Below are positions 37,232 to 40,479 of a DNA stretch of 40,479 nt, piece after piece. Origin of the DNA: Candidatus Aenigmatarchaeota archaeon (GTDB lineage Archaea; Aenigmatarchaeota; Aenigmatarchaeia; CG10238-14; SCSR01). The stretch lies in contig JACPJS010000008.1 in NCBI GenBank assembly GCA_016187405.1, forward strand, positions 1-40,479. The letters are read 5' to 3'. The translations under genes and the position numbers were made by a program. Within the stretch, counting starts at the first letter, position 1, and each line of letters opens with the position of its first letter. Below the pieces are notes generated by a model. The model saw only the letters and a list, made by a program, of their open reading frames with translations. It was not told the origin of the DNA and did not search any database.

Positions 37232-38469
37232 TTCTAGAAATTCTCATATTCAGTTTGTTTGGATTGACCTTAGGAATTTTATTAGGATTGTTACCAGGCA
37301 TGCACATAAACAATGTACTCCCATTGATACTTTCACTAGCATACCTGTTCCCAGACCCATACTACCTTACAGTTTTCATAATATCTACCGCAGTCTCACA
37401 GTTGTTCACAAGTTTCATACCGTCTATATTTCTGGGCGCACCTGATACAGACCACGCTCTTTCGGTATTGCCTGGTCACAGGATGTTATTGGAAGGAAGA
37501 GGATACGAAGCATTGAAACTCACTGTCATCGGTGGTGTGGCATCAGTTATACTCAGCGTAATTTTCGTACTTGTGTTCGGAAACTTGTTCTCACAGATAT
37601 ATGCATTGACGAGATCTTACATCAACATTGCGCTGATAGCCATCATTGTTTTCATGATTGTTTCTGAAAATAAAATCAAATTGATGTTGGCGACTGGTCT
37701 GATAATATTGTTATCTGGTTTGCTCGGAATCATTTCATTGAATTCGTCACTAGTCCCTAGTCAGAGTGTATTGTTCCCAATATTCGCAGGTTTGTTTGCA
37801 ATCAGTACTCTGATAGTCTCGATAAATGACAAAGCGAAGATACCTAAACAGAAAATAGATTCTGAAATTAGAGAAAAGAAATGGAACATTGCCAAGTCTG
37901 TAGTACTTTCAGTGATAGCTGGTATAATCGTTGGTCTGTTACCGGCGATAGGTGTTTCACAAGCTGCTGCATTCATGCAATATGTAGGTGGCTTGGGTGA
38001 AGCTAGGACATTTCTTGTTACCATATCCGGGATAAACACAGCAAACGAAGTCGTTTCACTGAACTCATTGTATCTGATAAACAACCCACGTTCAGGCGCT
38101 TCTGTCGCAATAGAGAAAGTTTTATCTCAGATTAATTTCAACGACATGTTACTGTTCATAGGAGTCATAATTTTCACATCTCTGATAACCGCACCGATTG
38201 TCTTATTCCTTGGTAGAAAGATACCGGACATACTGGCGAAAGTGAATCATACCATGGTGTCGTATTCTGTGATATTGTTTCTGTCTGCGATGATAGTTCT
38301 CATAACCGGACTGTATGGTGCTTTGATAGCTATAACATCCACCAGCATAGGATTGTTGTGCGCGTATCTAGGTGTTAATAGAACTAATTGTATGGGTGTC
38401 CTTTTGGTGCCAAGCATACTCTTTTTCTCTGGACTGAATCCAGTTGTTTTCAATGTTCTAGGGCTTTAA
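37228..38469 (+). CDS. TctA/DUF112-like multi-TM permease (archaeal)
   Basis: 413 aa; two repeat-like motifs 'GILLGLLPGMHINNVLPLIL' and 'GIIVGLLPAIGVSQAAAFM'; ATGA overlap with the OB-fold gene stop. Confidence 0.82.
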   Translation: MILEILIFSLFGLTLGILLGLLPGMHINNVLPLILSLAYLFPDPYYLTVFIISTAVSQLFTSFIPSIFLGAPDTDHALSVLPGHRMLLEGRGYEALKLTVIGGVASVILSVIFVLVFGNLFSQIYALTRSYINIALIAIIVFMIVSENKIKLMLATGLIILLSGLLGIISLNSSLVPSQSVLFPIFAGLFAISTLIVSINDKAKIPKQKIDSEIREKKWNIAKSVVLSVIAGIIVGLLPAIGVSQAAAFMQYVGGLGEARTFLVTISGINTANEVVSLNSLYLINNPRSGASVAIEKVLSQINFNDMLLFIGVIIFTSLITAPIVLFLGRKIPDILAKVNHTMVSYSVILFLSAMIVLITGLYGALIAITSTSIGLLCAYLGVNRTNCMGVLLVPSILFFSGLNPVVFNVLGL

Positions 38470-38494
38470 ATCTTTTACTATACTCTAAATAATA

Positions 38495-39391
38495 ATGCCT
38501 CCACTAACCACAGAAGAGCAACAGAGGAGAGAATTAGAAGAAAGGCAGAAAAGGGCTTTGGCGGAACAAGAAGCAGTATCAAAATTGCTTGAGTCGACTC
38601 TTCCAATAGAAGGCGTGGGATTTTCTGTCGTTCCAGTAGTAATAGATGGAGATTCACAATCATTCAGATGGTTGTGGCAAGTTCTAGATTACGCTAAAAA
38701 AAATGGTTTAGAAATATTACCATCTGTCGATATTAATCGTGTCGCTTCTTCTGTTAAGCCAGAAGAGCCAAGTAGAGAATTTATCTTGTATGCAAGAGAA
38801 GACACTAGGCTTAGCAAACAAGATGTTCTTGATGCTTATGCAAGATTACAATTTGGTCTTTGGGGAGGATTATCACCAGAACGAAGAAAATATTGGGATG
38901 AACATTATAATAAAATTTACGGACGAAAACCTAACCCTGATGAAATGAAAACTTTCCAAGGTGACTACAAAACTGGTCGTTTTGTTAGAGCCAAAGATAT
39001 TTTAGTTTGGACACCTTCACCACCGAATTTGGAGCATCCTAACATTCGTACATTAGAAAATAAAGAACAACTGCAATCATTTTTACTTACGAATTATGAT
39101 TTACAAATGGAACCAGATCAGTCTCTTGTGTTTACTAATGCACGTTACACTCATATTGACTGGCCAAAAGAAAGAGGAAGAATGGCACCAGAGTTGGCTC
39201 AATTGTTCGGTGCAACAGAATCATTTTACGTAGATACACTCCCATCTGCAAGTGTTTCTGAAGGTCTAATGCATCTTGATTGGGGCTTTTCAGTAGGTGT
39301 GAGTGAACCTCGATTGGGAAATAGTGGAATCACTAATCGTAATTCTAGTGGATATGGCTGGCTCCTTGGAAAAAGAATTGGTCGTTATTAA
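38495..39391 (+). CDS. Hypothetical protein, 298 aa
   Basis: Long ORF with charged helical N-terminus; no motif recognised. Confidence 0.68.
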   Translation: MPPLTTEEQQRRELEERQKRALAEQEAVSKLLESTLPIEGVGFSVVPVVIDGDSQSFRWLWQVLDYAKKNGLEILPSVDINRVASSVKPEEPSREFILYAREDTRLSKQDVLDAYARLQFGLWGGLSPERRKYWDEHYNKIYGRKPNPDEMKTFQGDYKTGRFVRAKDILVWTPSPPNLEHPNIRTLENKEQLQSFLLTNYDLQMEPDQSLVFTNARYTHIDWPKERGRMAPELAQLFGATESFYVDTLPSASVSEGLMHLDWGFSVGVSEPRLGNSGITNRNSSGYGWLLGKRIGRY

Positions 39392-39462
39392 CTGTTCCTT
39401 TCTCTAATTGTTTGAATATAGTAAAATTAATTTTAATCTAACCAATCATTATAGAGAATTAA

Positions 39463-40479
39463 ATGCCAAAACAGTCAAAGAAAGTTAGCAAGAAGATATC
39501 ATTCGATGATATAAGATCAAGGTATTTCCAATTTTTCAAAAAGCTAGGCCATACGGTAATACCATCCGTATCTTTGGTGCCAGAAAATGATCCAACCACA
39601 CTCTTCACAGGATTTGGCATGCAACCTTTGATACCATATTTGGCTGGTCTGCCTCATCCGATGGGCAAACGTTTGTGCAATTCTCAAAAGTCATTTCGAG
39701 CCGACGACATAATGGAAGTTGGTGATAATCGACATACGACATTTTTTGAAATGCTTGGTAATTGGTCTTTGGGCGATTACTTCAAGGAAGAACAGTTGTC
39801 ATGGATTTTCAAATTCATGACTGAAGAATTGAAGATTGATCCGAAGAAGCTCTATGTATCGGTATTTTCAGGTGATGAAAAAAACAAAATACCGAAAGAC
39901 AATGAGTCCATTGGCATTTGGAAAAAACTTTTCAAGAAAAAAGGAATTGATGCAAAACCCATCGACGTCATCACAAAGGAGAAAGGAAGTAAATTAGGAA
40001 TGCAAGGCGGAAGGATTTTTTCATATGATGCGAAAAAGAATTGGTGGAGCAGGTCAGGTGCCCCTGAAAACATGCCATCCGGAGAACTCGGTGGGCCCGA
40101 TTCAGAAGTTTTTTATGAATTCACCAGTGTGAAGCACGATACGAAATACGGTAAGAAATGCCATCCAAATTGCGATTGCGGAAGATTTTTGGAAATAGGA
40201 AATTCTGTGTTCATGGAATATAAAAAATCTGGTGGCAGGTTCGAAAAACTCAAACAAAAGAATGTAGATTTTGGTGGTGGATTGGAAAGGATAGCAGCTG
40301 CCATGGCAGACAATCCAGATATGTTCAGAAACGATGTGTTCCAATCACTTTTCGATGAAATCAAAGAACGTCACGGATGGAATTACAGTGATGCAAGCGA
40401 AAAAGAAAAGAGAGTGATGCGCATTGTTGCAGACCATATGCGTGCCGCAGTTTTCATAATCGGGGACAATGTATTTCCT
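39463..40479 (+). CDS. alaS: Alanine--tRNA ligase, N-terminal part (runs off the window)
   Basis: Not in the ORF track because no stop is reached; 339 codons from ATG 39463: 'RYFQFFKKLGHTVIPSVSLVPENDPTTLFTGFGMQPLIPYLAGLPHPMGKRLCNSQKSFRADDIMEVGDNRHTTFFEMLGNWSLGDYFKEEQL'. Confidence 0.96.
   Translation, partial: MPKQSKKVSKKISFDDIRSRYFQFFKKLGHTVIPSVSLVPENDPTTLFTGFGMQPLIPYLAGLPHPMGKRLCNSQKSFRADDIMEVGDNRHTTFFEMLGNWSLGDYFKEEQLSWIFKFMTEELKIDPKKLYVSVFSGDEKNKIPKDNESIGIWKKLFKKKGIDAKPIDVITKEKGSKLGMQGGRIFSYDAKKNWWSRSGAPENMPSGELGGPDSEVFYEFTSVKHDTKYGKKCHPNCDCGRFLEIGNSVFMEYKKSGGRFEKLKQKNVDFGGGLERIAAAMADNPDMFRNDVFQSLFDEIKERHGWNYSDASEKEKRVMRIVADHMRAAVFIIGDNVFP

Noticed and set aside
1-40479. CRISPR array, rRNA operon or prophage
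   Set aside because: No regularly spaced repeats, rRNA-like conserved segments or phage structural genes seen on reading; not computed exhaustively.

Overview
Gene-dense archaeal chromosome segment, probably from a DPANN-type genome (inferred from gene content; placement uncertain). In order: a truncated transposase-like ORF; a thermosome gene; an apparent type IV pilus operon of the Epd/Tad-like kind (coiled-coil protein, four class III signal-peptide pilin-like proteins, one secretion ATPase, two TadC-like membrane proteins); aCPSF1 ribonuclease beside proteasome beta; ProRS; mre11-rad50 convergent with herA; a metallophosphoesterase; aIF5B; a sequon-rich surface protein cluster; a DEAD-box helicase; tRNA-Arg(CCT); a cis-prenyltransferase and a geranylgeranyl reductase; a PIN-ATPase-KH protein; HisRS, an Asp/Glu racemase, a DUF218-like protein and IleRS; a frameshifted OB-fold gene followed by a TctA/DUF112-like permease; and the 5' part of an AlaRS that runs off the window. 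I saw no CRISPR array, rRNA or prophage. The best leads are: (1) the pilus operon with an uncharacterised coiled-coil gene and a pilin-like protein carrying a large globular domain; (2) a bacterial/CPR-looking AlaRS; (3) one TATA-like element centred about 27 bp from both the tRNA 5' end and the uppS ATG, which suggests leaderless transcripts; (4) three convergent gene pairs abutting stop-to-stop with 0 nt between them; (5) an MBF1-like zinc-ribbon fragment with no start codon; (6) a frameshifted membrane-anchored OB-fold gene; (7) an unlisted 44-aa transmembrane ORF abutting the surface-protein gene.
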